A stretch of DNA of 64,000 nucleotides, taken from Aphelidium insulamus. Taxonomy: Eukaryota; Aphelidiomycota; Aphelidea; Aphelidiaceae. Shown here in pieces: positions 10,276 through 21,801 of this stretch (position 1 is the stretch's first letter; every line of letters begins with the position of its first letter). The DNA is taken from the NCBI GenBank assembly GCA_036784855.1, contig JAZDSV010000050.1:1-64000 (forward strand), read 5' to 3'. The position numbers were made by a program, and so were the translations under genes. The notes under the pieces are model-generated. The model did not search any database, was not told the DNA's origin, and saw only the letters and a list, made by a program, of their open reading frames with translations.

Positions 10276-12371
10276 ATGGCGATTGACGCGTCGGCCGAGT
10301 GTGCCGACGCTTCTTCCGCCTTGGACGCGTTGAAGGCGGCGGCAGAGGCGGATGCCGCCGTGGCAGTGGCGTCTCTCAAGCGCCAGCGTCCATCCAGCTC
10401 CACGACGGATGACATTTATGGCGACGACGAGGACGACGGGGACGTCGACACTGGCGTCGAAGGCGCCACTGGAAGCGTGGACGAGGACGCGGACCTGTCG
10501 CCGCTCATGACCACGGCGGCTGTGCGTGAAGCGACGCGCCTAATGTCTGTGTTCATCGAGCAGCCGAATCTGCGCTTTAAGGCGCGCGCTATCGGTGATG
10601 TGCGTGACCTGTTCCGCACGGCGGCCGCCATGATCCGCCACCAGACGGGCAATGAGCGCAAGGCGTTGAAGAAGCAGCGGCGCCGCGACAAAAAGTCAAC
10701 TGACGTGGCCATCATGGCTGAGACGGGTATCCGGCAGTTGCGCCAGTTCCGCGCCAATGCTCAAATCAATGGCGGCTCAATGCCGATTGCAATGCCAATT
10801 CCCGGAGAATTTATGGGCCCCGCATCTTATGCTGCTCTGGAAAGTAAACCGGTTCTCGCAATTTCTGATGGTAAAGCATCTTGCGAGGCTGCGCCGTCTG
10901 CTGCTTCCGATATATTGGCGAATTCCGATGGATGTGCAAATGACATTTCCACGCCTAGTGCTGACGTTAAGGAAACGGAAAATGCCGACTCAGTACCCGT
11001 ATTGGACGCCGATGGTGTGCCCGTGCGCCCCTATCGACCGCTGTCATTTGCACGCTCATGCCATATTTGCCGCAACTCTTACACGCAAGTGCATCACTTT
11101 TACGACCAGCTCTGCCCCGACTGCTCAGAGTTCAATTTCGCCAAGCGCCACCAAGCGGCCGACTTTTCCGGCAAGATTGCCATTGTCACTGGTGGCCGTG
11201 TAAAGATTGGATTTTGCGTCGCGCTAAAGTTGCTCAGGTAGATCTATAATGTAACTTGCTATGAATTGAAATTATACTCATAATGCATTGTAGATCTAAA
11301 TGCCAGCTGGTGCTTGTGACGACAAGGTTCCCGCGCGATGCTGCTCGTCGATTCCAGTTGGAGCCAGATTATGCAGAGTGGCGCGGAAATCTGCGGGTAT
11401 ACGGCCTGGATTTTCGTGACATTCCCATGGTGCACCACTTCTGCCACCATGTCCGCACAACGTATCCGCGCGTCGACTTTATTGTCAACAATGCTGCGCA
11501 GACTGTGCGCCGTCCACCCGTCTACTACAAGCACCTGTTGTCTGCGGAGCTGGATGACATTGATGCATCCACGGCGCCCCTCATTGTCGACTATGCTTCC
11601 TATCAGCCGCGCGACATGTTTGTCCTGTCCAGCGGTGCTAGCGATGGGTCACAGCTGGCCATTGCATCGCCGAATAACACTTCAGCGGAGACACCCACTG
11701 ATAGTTCCACTGCGCTGGCCATCAAGCCGACGTCCGCAGCCAAGTCGGTGTGCACATCCGTGCTAATGTCCCAGCTGCCCATGATGACGGGCGACGAGCA
11801 GCACAACACCGAACTCTTCCCGCCCGGGCACTACGATATCGACGACCAGCAGGTGGACCTCCGCACCACCAACAGCTGGACGCAGCGCATGGGCGAGATC
11901 AGCACGGTGGAGATGATCGAGTGCCACGCCATCAACTCGTTCGCCCCGTTCGTCATCAACTCTGAACTCAAGTGCATGATGTTGCCGCGCGATGGCGAGA
12001 GCGAGGAGGAGCGTGCGGCACGCGAACTGGACGGCACCTACGTGGTAAATGTATCGGCGATGGAGGCGCAGTTCTATCGTCACAAAACCCCATGCCATCC
12101 GCACACCAACATGGCCAAAGCGTCGTTGAACATGCTGACCCGCACGGCGGCCCAAGACTACAGCACGGACGGCATCTACATGAACTGCGTGGACACTGGG
12201 TGGATCACGGACGAGAACCCGCACACCGTGGACAAGATGTACTCGGAGCCGCCGCTGGATGAGTGGGACGCGGCCATGCGCATACTGGACCCGATATTTG
12301 TGGGTGTGCGCGACCCAAACAGTCGCCACTATGGAATATTCTTCAAGAATTACAAGCCTACGCGGTGGTAA
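10276..12371 (+). CDS. Short-chain dehydrogenase with N-terminal zinc-ribbon extension
   Basis: NAD(P)-dependent oxidoreductase-like protein of about 680 residues in two exons, split by one intron at about 11239-11293. The first 250 residues are acidic and low in complexity, followed by a four-cysteine motif (CHICRNSYTQVHHFYDQLCPDC). The Rossmann domain starts at GKIAIVTGGRVKIGF and continues FIVNNAAQTVRRPP (the NNAA motif). The usual catalytic Ser region reads VNVSAMEAQF and the YxxxK region reads PHTNMAKASLNML, so Lys is kept but the Tyr position is Thr. The C-terminal DTGWITDENP is typical of the SDR family. A cysteine motif fused to this SDR type is, from memory, also found in plants and oomycetes; the substrate is unknown. 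The start is the first ATG after the pyrimidine tract. Confidence 0.85.
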
Positions 12372-12564
12372 CAGCTGTTGGTATTGGTGGGCGGAAATAG
12401 ATAAATACAGTGACTACTATTGATGTACGGTGGACTCAAAGTGTGTGTTTACTCTTCACTCTAATTGGACTGTAGGCTGCCGAAAACAAGCACATATTGC
12501 TCTGCACGTTTCTGATGTGTCATCGTCGACCATTCTATTGTCTTGATTAATCTAATCACCACTA

Positions 12565-15500
12565 CTACTTGATGTCCAGCGTGAGGTTAATGTTCATGGA
12601 CATAAGTTCCGTGGCCAGATACCGAAACACATATGGAATGGCAATCTCGGCAATGCCCTTGGCCGTCTTGCACGTGTAGCAAGTGGTCGACGCACGCAGA
12701 CTACCTTGATGACCATGAGGATCCCCCGCGCCGGTGCTGATAGGCGAGAGTATGCTGCCACACAGACGGCACACAAACGCCAGCGAGTAGTCGGAACAGT
12801 TCATCAGTCGGTCCTGCAGACAGAACGAGGCACCGTGCGCCAGCAGTGAGTCGCGCTCCATCTCGCCGAAACGGATACCGCCGGCGCGTTTACGGCCCTT
12901 CACGGGCTGATGCGTCACCGGGTCTATGGGGCCGGTGGTGCGCACTTGGTACTTGTCAGACACCATGTGACGCAGGCGCTGGTAGTGCACCACCCCAATG
13001 TAAATGTCGGCACGCAGCTCCTGTCCAGTCACACCGCTGTACATTGGCTCGTTGCCGTAGTAGTTGTAGCCGGCCGTGACCAGCTGGCTGCCGAAGTAGT
13101 CCACGGCCGTCTGGTCCTCGGTGAAGGTGAACGGGGTGGCGTCCTGGCAGATGCCGTGCAGCGCGCCCGACTTGCCTGCCATGCTCTCCACAAACATCCC
13201 AATGGTCATGCGGGAGGGAAAGGCGTGCGGGTTGATGATGATGTCGGGCGTCATGCCAGACTCGGTGAATGGCATGTCCACCGTGGGGTAGCGCTGCGAA
13301 CACACACCTTTCTGACCGTGCCGTGACGAGAACTTGTCGCCAATGATGGGATTGCGCTCAATGCGGATCTTGATGTGGATCTTTTGCATCTCGACGTTGC
13401 CGGCCTCGACGCCGCACGCGCTCACATCGTCCACGATTGCGTCCTCCATGCCCTTGTAGCGCACCACCTTGCACTGGCCAGTGGTGTCCACTACGTAACT
13501 GTAGTACGGGGAGCCATTGGTCAGTTTGGAGCCGATCTTGGGCAGTCCGTCCGTGTCCAATATGCCGCCGCCCACGCCGTCCGGATCCGGGCATCCAAAA
13601 TGGTGCAGGATGGGCTCGCCACGCTGCCGCATCTCGCCCAGGTCCACAAACTCTGACTTGTAGATGAGGCCATGGGCGAATCCGCGCTCGTACGCCGACT
13701 TGTTCAGTATCATGGCGTCCTCCATGTCGTAGCCGGTGTAGGAGATGACGGCCACGACGGCGTTGAACCCGTTAGGGTACTGGTCCATGCCGAATGTCTG
13801 ATACAGCGACGGACGCACAATAGGCGTCTGTACCGTGATCAGACGGTACAGCTTGTTGTCGGTGCGGTGCGGGTAGGCGGTGGCCGGGGTGCCCATCGAC
13901 TGCTTGCCCATCTGGCACTGGTACATGTTACGCGGCGACTGGTTAAAGTCGGAGAAGGGCGTCAGGTTGGCAATGACGCTGAGTATGTTGGTGGGCGAGA
14001 GTTCCTGATGGGTGGTGACGCCGCCGCCGGCAATGTCCTCCTCCAGGCACGCAATGTCCATGAATACCTGTTCGAAGGAGCCGACCATGTCTATGCTGCC
14101 GGTGCCCAGGTGCTTCACCGGGCGCATCCACCGCGACGGTGTGGAGAACAGAAACAGACCCGGGTACTGGCCGCCATGTGACACGGGCACCCAGCCAATC
14201 TCCAGATCTAGCGGCACTTGCTGCTGCTTGTGCTGGCTACTGCTGTTGCTGAATTTGAGTGCGCGCAGGGACTTGGCTATCCGCTCGGCGGCGGCGGGAC
14301 TGCACGAACCGATGACGCGGCCATCCAGCAGCACTTTGACGTTGGTCTTGCGGGGAATGCCGTGCACTGCGCCCGGCACAACAGGGTCACAGCCGAGTGC
14401 GGTGCATATGGCCGCCAACTGGCTGGTGTCCAGCACGTCGGTCACGACCTTGCAGGTGTGCGACAAATGGTTCAGCAGACCGCAAGGCGATCCATCAGGA
14501 GTGTGCACGGGACACAGGAAGCCCCACGACTCTGGAAGCAGTTTGCGGACGGCGGTGGTCTTCAGCTCGGCAAAGAACGAGCCACGATGAATGGAGCGAA
14601 AGTGCGCAATGTATCGAAAGAAATTCAGCTTCTCCGCCACGATTGTATAGCCGGACGCCTGCTGCAGGTCCAGCCCCGTGTTGGACACAATGTTTCCCGT
14701 GGCGAGAAAGTAGTTGAGCATGTTGCCAATGTTGGCCGGCGCCTTGGCCAATGCTTTTTGTATTATTTTGACTAGGAGACTTATCAGAATGTGTGTGCAT
14801 GTAGAAAACGACTATATATGCTGTACCATCAGTAAAATCAGTGTTGGGCTTCTTGCGCAGCTCTTGTGCCAAAATATTCTTTACGCCCAGCAGCCACTCG
14901 TCCAGCTTCTCCTTGAGTATCATGGCGTACAGAAATCCACCCAGCAGCACTTCCTGATGCTGCGGCGAATCGGGATTGTCCGCGGCGCACTCGCCGGCCA
15001 CAAGCGCGTACAATTTCTGCAGCATGACAATCAGCAGATTAAACTTTGCGCGATTATCTTCGGCCAAATGCACCAGCACCACGCGGCGCAACAGCTCCCG
15101 GCCGCAATCGGCGTCAGTCATGGCGTCCGAGACATTGAGCGCGACGCGGAACTTGCCGCCAATAAACGCCAGACACTCGGAGCGCGTGTGTAGCTGGTAC
15201 CGCTTCATCGCACGCAGCATCAACTCCACACGATCGGTGACAAAAGTGTTTTCGTAGTCTTGCTGCACCACACTGTCGTAGATCTCCTTGTCCGTAGTGT
15301 CCACCAGCGCCTTCAGCACCATCACCAGCGGGATCATGAACTCTTGCTTGCGGTAGGAGAATCGCAGCGTGCAACTGCCGTCCGTCAGATAGTGAATGGA
15401 CACCGAGTGCGATGTCTGGTCCGGCCTGACGCAACGGATCATCACACCGAAATGCGAATACTGCGGTCCACGCTTCTGGAATGACGGTCGGATAATGGCC

Positions 15501-16301
15501 AGTGGCTATGGTAACATTAACATAGAGTGTAAGAGATGTCATGCACTGTGGACATACGTGATTTCGCCGGTTGACAATCAGCATGCGGATGAGGCGGTCA
15601 ATGCCATTGATGATAAAGTAGCCGCCCAGCTCCTCGGCCTCCTCGTGGCTCTCAATGAGCTGCGCCGGTGACATTCCGTGCAGATGGCACAGATTAGACT
15701 GCGGAACATCATTAATTTGCGGTACAGAAGTTACTTTAAGCGCACCTTGACCATGATGGGCACGTTGCCCAGCTGCTTGTTGTCCAATACGTGGCGCACC
15801 CCGTTGACAGTGTACACCAGCTGACATGACATCCGTCCCTCGTATGATATGCCGCGATTACGACACTGAAGGGGTTAATGCAATAAACAATGGTAGCGTG
15901 TACTGCTCACCTCGGCGGGCATCAAGCGCTTGTCAATGGCGCGCGTGTTGGCATCTCCGATTCGTGGAGGCGCAATTGCCACGCTCTCTATGCCAACTAG
16001 AAACGCGCGTTATTTACCGTGAATTTGCACCGACAGCGTACAGCACACACGCATATTTAGGGCACGTACACTCTACGCGGTTACCATGCGCGTCCTTGAT
16101 ATCGCGCCGTGCCAGATCAGCCACCGCCAGCTCTAGCAAGCCCTTGCCACGCCCACCATTCGTGGCGCGTATGGCATTGAAGGATTCCAGGTGTGGCGCG
16201 ATCAATTTGTGCAGTTCGGGCACGGCGCTCTCCCTGCGGGACGGCGCAGTGGCCTCACGTTCGCGTCGGAGCGTGTCAAATGCCGGCGCCGTTCGCGTCA
16301 T
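12565..16301 (-). CDS. RPA135: RNA polymerase I second-largest subunit (RPA135/POLR1B)
   Basis: Core catalytic-half subunit of Pol I, which transcribes rDNA in the nucleolus. Six exons: a short first exon from the ATG at 16301 ([11 protein letters not shown]), exons ending near 15930 and 15750, then the lobe/protrusion exons and a long terminal exon of about 730 codons. Diagnostic stretches are [57 protein letters not shown] and [20 protein letters not shown] (Pol I-type), [19 protein letters not shown] (the hybrid-binding Lys region) and [16 protein letters not shown], all as in RPA135 and unlike RPB2 or RPC128. A zinc site follows (CRLCGS... CYTCK). Length is about 1,130 residues, normal for the family. 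It is convergent with the SDR gene, about 190 bp apart. Confidence 0.96.
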
Positions 16302-16417
16302 TTATAAATTGTTGTTGCCAGTTGATTTTGTCCAACTGTTGCTTAATGGCTGAGCCGGTTTGAAAATGTTGTGCAGAATATTAGTTGTCTATGTAAACGC
16401 ATTGCTTATTGCTACTT

Positions 16418-16681
16418 CTAAGATCCTCCATTCACATGCATGCATATGCACAATGACTCCACACAGGTCATAATAATAATCTCAAATAGGCTGTATACCA
16501 TAGCCAGAAGTCCAAATCTATTCATATTAGTCAATAATAGAGCTTTCGGACAGACTATGTGGGGAGTAGTATGAATAATTAATTGGACTTCAAGCACATC
16601 GTCAATGTCGAGTTGGAAATTCACTTCGGCCGATTCACCGTGAGCCAGATTCACTGACAAATAGAGCACGCTCTGATGCAT
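16418..16681 (-). CDS. Doubtful small ORF, unrecognised
   Basis: An open frame whose first 30 residues (MHQSVLYLSVNLAHGESAEV and an acidic continuation) look protein-like, while the rest is hydrophobic and low in quality. An intron from a GTGCTTGAAG donor to a CACATAG acceptor would give a 36-residue product. It starts 11 bp from, and divergent to, the next plus-strand small gene. It may be a real microprotein, a first exon, or upstream sequence of RPA135. Confidence 0.22.
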   Translation of the reverse strand: MHQSVLYLSVNLAHGESAEVNFQLDIDDVLEVQLIIHTTPHIVCPKALLLTNMNRFGLLAMVYSLFEIIIMTCVESLCICMHVNGGS

Positions 16682-16692
16682 CTATCGATGAG

Positions 16693-17006
16693 ATGTCGGT
16701 GGAGCCAGTCCGACAAGTGGAGTTAAGCAACGGGAGGACGTTTCCGTTCTACAATGCTCAATTCGGAAACGTATACTATCAGGTTTTTAAAGTATATTAC
16801 GATGAGCCGTGGCAATGCAGTCAGTATCGTCTGCGAATCTCCTTTATTGGAATCAACCCTACCAAGTCAGCTCGGCCACAATGAATACCAACGGTAGGTT
16901 TTGTTTTTTTTGAATTATGATTTTATCTTAAATACATTTAGTTTATGAACAGAATATTGCTCGCGCAATCGCTGCTTCTCTGGAAAATGCACCTTCACGG
17001 TCATAA
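16693..17006 (+). CDS. Possible UIM-containing microprotein
   Basis: Three putative exons (16693-16782, 16821-16893, 16942-17006) join in frame to give about 75 residues starting MSVEPVRQVELSNGRTFPFY. The last exon encodes VYEQNIARAIAASLENAP. This resembles a ubiquitin-interacting motif: the core Ala and the Ser four residues later are present, but the usual acidic run before it is weak. Without splicing the first exon reads through to a 63-residue product lacking the motif. The second intron has good ends (GTAGGT... TTTAG). Function is not known; ubiquitin binding is inference only. It is convergent with ALG10, 140 bp away. Confidence 0.4.
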
Positions 17007-17148
17007 AGACCTGAGAGATCCGCTATGATTATGCAGCGCTGTTCTGAACTTAACCCAACCGACCCGGAAGCGATCACAAATAAATTTAAGTTTGCAACCG
17101 GCCCATACATCTTTCTCGCGAAAATACTAACAATGTATATATATATAT

Positions 17149-18852
17149 TCACCACATGAACCGCTGAACATTTCCCGGGGCTTCCGTCTCCCATTCGAAT
17201 GGCCGATAGAGAAACAAGTAGAATGAAGAGGCGTTGACTGCGACAAAGAGAACCGTTTCCGCCCGCAACGCCGCGCGTCCATATGCCAAATGCAACCGGA
17301 ACAGCGTGAATGGAATGATAAAGTATCGAAAGTCCAGCAGCGGTGTGGGAACAAGTGTCAGTGCCACACCGACAGCATAGCCCAGCCTCGACAGAGCGGT
17401 CATGCGATCTGTATATAGATTATATGTTGGTGCTATGTAATTCAGACGACCTCGTACATTGTAGTTGCACGTTCATCCAGTCTGCAGCAATTATGTAAAT
17501 TGGTACCAAAAGATACTTGGCGGCATCATATCGACGGTAGACATTTTTCCACACGTAAAACGACAAGTGGCGGTTGTCACTCAGAATGAATGGATGTGCA
17601 TATCTGCTCTTCAAATTAAACGTCTTACTTATGAATAGCATTCCACTTGCGTGTATCTGTGCACCAGAGGCACGGCCACGACACACTTGATGAGGTACAT
17701 GCAGACATCTCTCACTTTGGACCCACCGACGCCGAATGTACATCGAAGCACGCCAACGGGTCCCGACTCCAGAATCAGTGTGGGCAAGAGGAATCCAGCC
17801 GCAAACGCAACAAAGTAAAACAGCTGAGGAACGTGCAGCACTGGTTGATGGTTGTCCTTGTCCCCGACTACAATGCCACCGTTCCAAAACACAAAGAAGC
17901 AAAAGGCGACAATGGTGACGGCATATGGAGCAATTAAACGCATGGAAGCCATAAAATTCGCGGTGACATGTTTGCACACCAGCACCGTCTCGAACGTGGC
18001 GCCTTGAAGTGAGCTTAACAAAAACGAAGTTGCTGAAATCACGCACTGCGAAAGTCCAGCAGGCGGCGACGAGCACCCACGGCTGCATCATCAACACTCT
18101 GTTCCAGCGCAACTGCCGCCACCCACGCAACCCACACCACATTTGTCTGGCGGAATCCGATCGCCACGGTGCCTGCCTACACTTGCATTAAGGCAATATG
18201 TATGGGATAGACTTCCAACTATATGTGGATGACAAAAAGCAGCTGTACATACCAGTGCCGATAATACGTGCATGCGCCGGTGCATAAATAGGAGTGAGAG
18301 CAGTACAAATAGCTCGCCGCCAATGTCAGTGTAGTAGAGAAAGGCGTGGAAGAACGCCACTGGGAACAGCGCAACATTAATGGCAGTATGGAGCTGATCG
18401 ACGCGCCCCATGGCCGGATGCAAGCGTCGCGTGAGCGCCACCAGTGCGCCCACAACACCTACAGACCACAGCAGCGCGTTGACGGCGCGTAGAGTGGCCA
18501 GCGAGCACGATAGCGCCGGCACCGCACGAATCAACGCCACCGATACCAAATAACTGCCACCAGCATTAGTGGATGATGGCCCTAACCATTGTGACACCAC
18601 CCACAGTCCCGGTAGTGTGGTTATCTTGCTATCCCAGACGCCATAGTCACCGCGACAGTAATGCTGTGCTTGCGGCACGTGGAATATCTCGTCCTGTGAA
18701 TGTGCTCAAGCCGCAATTCAAGCACCACATGGATGCAAGAGATATTTGCATACCATGTAGGGTTCGGTGACGGCGCGGTTGACCTGGGACGCAACAGCGG
18801 CCGCCAGGGCAACAGCCAGCGCCGACACTGTCAGCGCAGCAGTGTCCGGCAT
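17149..18852 (-). CDS. ALG10: Alpha-1,2-glucosyltransferase ALG10 (DIE2)
   Basis: ER membrane enzyme that adds the third and last glucose to the dolichol-linked oligosaccharide for N-glycosylation, using dolichyl-phosphate-glucose. It starts MPDTAALTVSALAVALAAAV (first membrane segment). After an intron it continues EPYMDEIFHVPQAQHYCRGD and WDSKITTLPGL, the signature of the family. Later exons give AIGFRQTNVVWVAWV, WNGGIVVGDKDNHQP, HPFILSDNRHLSFYVWK, LLDFRYFIIPF and the terminal VQRFMW, all family hallmarks in the right order. Five or six introns of 40-60 nt are present. Many hydrophobic segments fit a polytopic GT59 enzyme. The stop is at 17149. Confidence 0.95.
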
Positions 18853-18897
18853 GTGTGACTAATACTTGAGGTCAACACGCGAGAATGATGGAATGCC

Positions 18898-19909
18898 AAG
18901 AGATATTTAAGGGTGGGCATCAGTCAAGATTTCTTAAAAAATGTTCAATACAAGACGACTAAGATAAGACAAGCCTTGTTTTGAAAAAACTCAAGATCTT
19001 GAGTGCTATGCAAGTACCAGCCGCCTGATGCGCCTGAAGTGATTATCAATAGATCTGTTTCCTTTATAGCAATCTATTGTGCGTACATATGCACTGTTGC
19101 GATAAATCTCGTTAAATAAATGTTGATCTTGCCCTTGCATATGAAGCCACAATACTTCAGCAACAACTACAAAAGGCAATTAATGACAGTCCACAACTCC
19201 AAAGCTGCAGAAGGGTATTACCGTTATGCTTTATGATTATTCTTATAAGCACTAAGCCTGCATTTTGCTATGTGTGTTACAAAATTGGAATTAGGGATGA
19301 GTGATCCAATTAAATAGAACTTTAGTTTAGAAAATTAGAAAATTCGAGATGACTAATATTACTATCAGGCAAACAATATGAGGTATGATATGGAGAATGT
19401 GCTAAAATCTCATAGCAGCTCTTTCTTGCCTTTAGTAGCATTGTCAGCTTAATGTATGATATGCCGTTGTGACTAACTTTGTATATGTATGGGGCAAATA
19501 TGGAAAGGTCACCATGGTCGTGAAAGATATAGCTTTTAAAGGAGCAAAAAGGTAGGCGGAACTGCCTATCTTTTCCTACATCGCGAAAGATTCTCTGGCA
19601 GTACCTGCCAGTAGTGTCCGTTTGAAAGAATGTTTGTGCTGGGGTGATGATTGGTCGCTTTGTATGAGTGGAAGATCAAGAAGTACCGTCTGCACTACTT
19701 GGTGGCCAAGAAACATGACAAACTGAAGCTGGAATGTTCTGGATGTGAAGAATATATTTGGTGCACCTTAGCCAGCACATGATAAATCATAATTTGCCTC
19801 TTGTATATACTTATAGTAAATTACATAGTGTATGTCGTTACATATAGGCGTCTTGACTTGTCAAGATCAAGACAAGCAAAACCTGCCCACACTTACTAAG
19901 AGATATTTA
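18898..19909. mobile_element. Candidate degenerate DNA transposon with TIRs and target duplication
   Basis: A gene-free, AT-rich kilobase bounded by identical 12-bp direct repeats AAGAGATATTTA at 18898-18909 and 19898-19909. Just inside lie inverted ends, TAAGGGTGGGCA (18908-18919) and TGCCCACACTTA (19884-19895), matching at 11 of 12 positions. Both sub-terminal regions are crowded with TCAAGA/TCTTGA words. Around 19651-19780 a short frame reads KKYRLHYLVAKKHDKLKLEC and then SGCEEYIWC. This recalls the N-terminal zinc-binding region of Mutator-like (MULE) transposases, so the element could be a decayed or non-autonomous MULE; the GGGTGGGCA end also recalls hAT elements. No full transposase remains. 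Confidence 0.5.
19551..19578. repeat. Short imperfect hairpin inside the element
   Basis: The word AAGGTAGGC and its near complement GCCTATCTTT flank a short loop, forming an imperfect inverted repeat. It may be an internal structure of the surrounding candidate element. No function is claimed. Confidence 0.4.
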
Positions 19910-20065
19910 CATTACAGCATTGGCAACTCTCATACACTGCCAATAACCACCACTGAACAATGAAATGTCTGTATGTACACACAACAATAAGAACAGTGTA
20001 AGCGGTAATACATTACGGAAAACACACAGCACAGAACAAGTCTATTACATACATCTCTTCACTCA

Positions 20066-21645
20066 TCACGGAGTATCAGTGGCCGCGTACTGCACAAAGT
20101 ACCGCTGCAGTTTGTCCGCCACGGCGCAGTGGCCAATTTGGCACAGCAGTTGGAACAGCCGCCGGTTGTGCGGCTCAAAATAGGTTGCGAGACGCTGCTC
20201 CAGCGCCGCCAGTCGCGGCAACATCTCCTCCGTGACGGGGTAGCGTCGCACATGGTGTCTACTCCGCAGCGCCGTGTCATCGCTGCCGGCAAGCATGCCG
20301 GGATCGGCGCCCACATGGACAAAGAATTGCCGGAGTGGTGCGTGTGGCGATTCCTCCAGCTCCTCGCTGGCCAGGAACAGGAAGCGGTCGGGCGGGTAGG
20401 CATCGAGCCACGTTTGTATTTGCAGTGCGTACAGCGAGCGGCCAATGTGGAACCGGTCTTCCAGCAGCAGGAAGCGATCCACGGACGACATGGAGTCCAT
20501 ATCGTAGCAGTCGCGCAGTGTGTCGACGTCTTCGTCGTCTGCAGGAGACTTGGGCCACCAGCGCCGCCACCATCGATTCCTCGCGGGGTCGGCAGAGAGT
20601 GGCAATAGCTGGCACTCTTCCAGCCGTGCCAGCTCCGTGTCGACGTATCGCTCAAACGATTGCAGCCAGTCCTCCGACAGCTGTGCCGCAGTAACATTTG
20701 GCAGGCGGTGGAAACAGTCTGACGAGTGCCAGGCACCGTCGCCACACCGCGACACCTGCCACTTCATGTTGAAGGCGCTTTTTGTGCGCGAAACCGGGTC
20801 GCGCAGCAAAAATACAATCTTGGCATTGGGCAGCAGGGCTCTTGCGCGCGCCGGGGCGTACGGATCCACCGCGTAGTTGGGGGATATCTATGCAATGTAA
20901 TAAGTACAAGTAAAAGTAAATAAAGTCATTATGCAGCATACATAGAATACACAGCAATAAACAGGACACGTACCTCGCCGTAGATGTTGCCAGCGGCCAG
21001 AGGACATCGGCCAATGCCGTCAAACTTGGAGTGGAACTGGCGCTCATACCACTCCATCAGGGCGTCCAGCGTTCGCACACCGTCCGGCATGAATGGCAGC
21101 GGTCCATCGGCATCGTAATGTCTACTATCGGTGTTGATTAACAGCCTTCCTGGGTACAGGCACAAGTACAATGCACACCTTGAGGAGTCCGGTATAACAT
21201 GTATAACATCTCGCTCTTCCAGTGCCGACAACTTCTCCGCCAGCAGGTCCAGCTCCTTGCCGCGGAGAGGCACATGCACCCGGGGATGCAGTCCGGCTTT
21301 GAGCCAGGAGTGGAAGGAGGATGTGCCGCCCTTTTGCACACCCACCACCAGGAACTGCGGCAGGCACTGCTGCGGATAGGTGCGCAGTGCCGACAACAGT
21401 CTCTGCGCCGCATCCGTCCGCTGCACCGTCACCGTTACGGACGGTTGCTGTTGTCGTTGTTGCTGTTGTCGCTGTTGGCGGTAGAGCCGGCGCAGGGCCG
21501 CGCTGTCCCGCTGCAGTGGCTGCTGGAGTAGTAACAGTGCCAGCAGCGGGGCCAGCAGCAGTGTCAGCAGCAGCAGTGACGTGGTGCGGCCATGCCGTCG
21601 CAGGCGCAACCCCGCGGGTGATATGACGACCACGCGGCGCATCAT
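20066..21645 (-). CDS. Type II membrane sulfotransferase (carbohydrate sulfotransferase-like)
   Basis: PAPS-dependent sulfotransferase, probably Golgi-resident and acting on a glycan. The N-terminus has a short basic tail, a single Leu-rich transmembrane anchor (residues about 23-43) and a Gln-rich stem encoded by CAG/CAA runs. The 5'-phosphosulfate-binding loop reads FLVVGVQKGGTSSFHSWLKA and the 3'-phosphate site reads IVFLLRDPVSRTKSAFNM, both well formed. An intron of about 85 nt near 20971-20886 joins AAGNIYGE to ISPNYAVDPYAPARAR. A 29-nt stretch near 21185-21155 with splice-like ends could be a further intron, or stay coding. The product is about 480-500 residues. Such enzymes are rare in fungi. 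The acceptor substrate cannot be told from the sequence. Confidence 0.85.
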
Positions 21646-21801
21646 GCGTGTGTGCGTGTGTGACGGTGTCTCGTGGTGGCTGCCTTGGCGTGGTCAATGA
21701 CGTGGCCGGTGGCAGTGCGCGAGATATGACGGCGTTTTAGTAGCGGCCGGCCGGTCGCGGGCACGGCATCCGGGCACACGCGCGTGTGTCTCCTAGAGCC
21801 A

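Noticed and set aside
11763-12329. Minus-strand open frame opposite the SDR exon
   Set aside because: Val/His/Arg-rich shadow of a strongly conserved coding exon.
13672-14181. Plus-strand open frames opposite RPA135
   Set aside because: Shadow frames; the opposite strand carries a highly conserved polymerase sequence with matching motifs.
18895-20065. Possible missing gene in the 1.2-kb gap
   Set aside because: Frames are short and broken in all six readings; only the faint transposase-like relic is visible.
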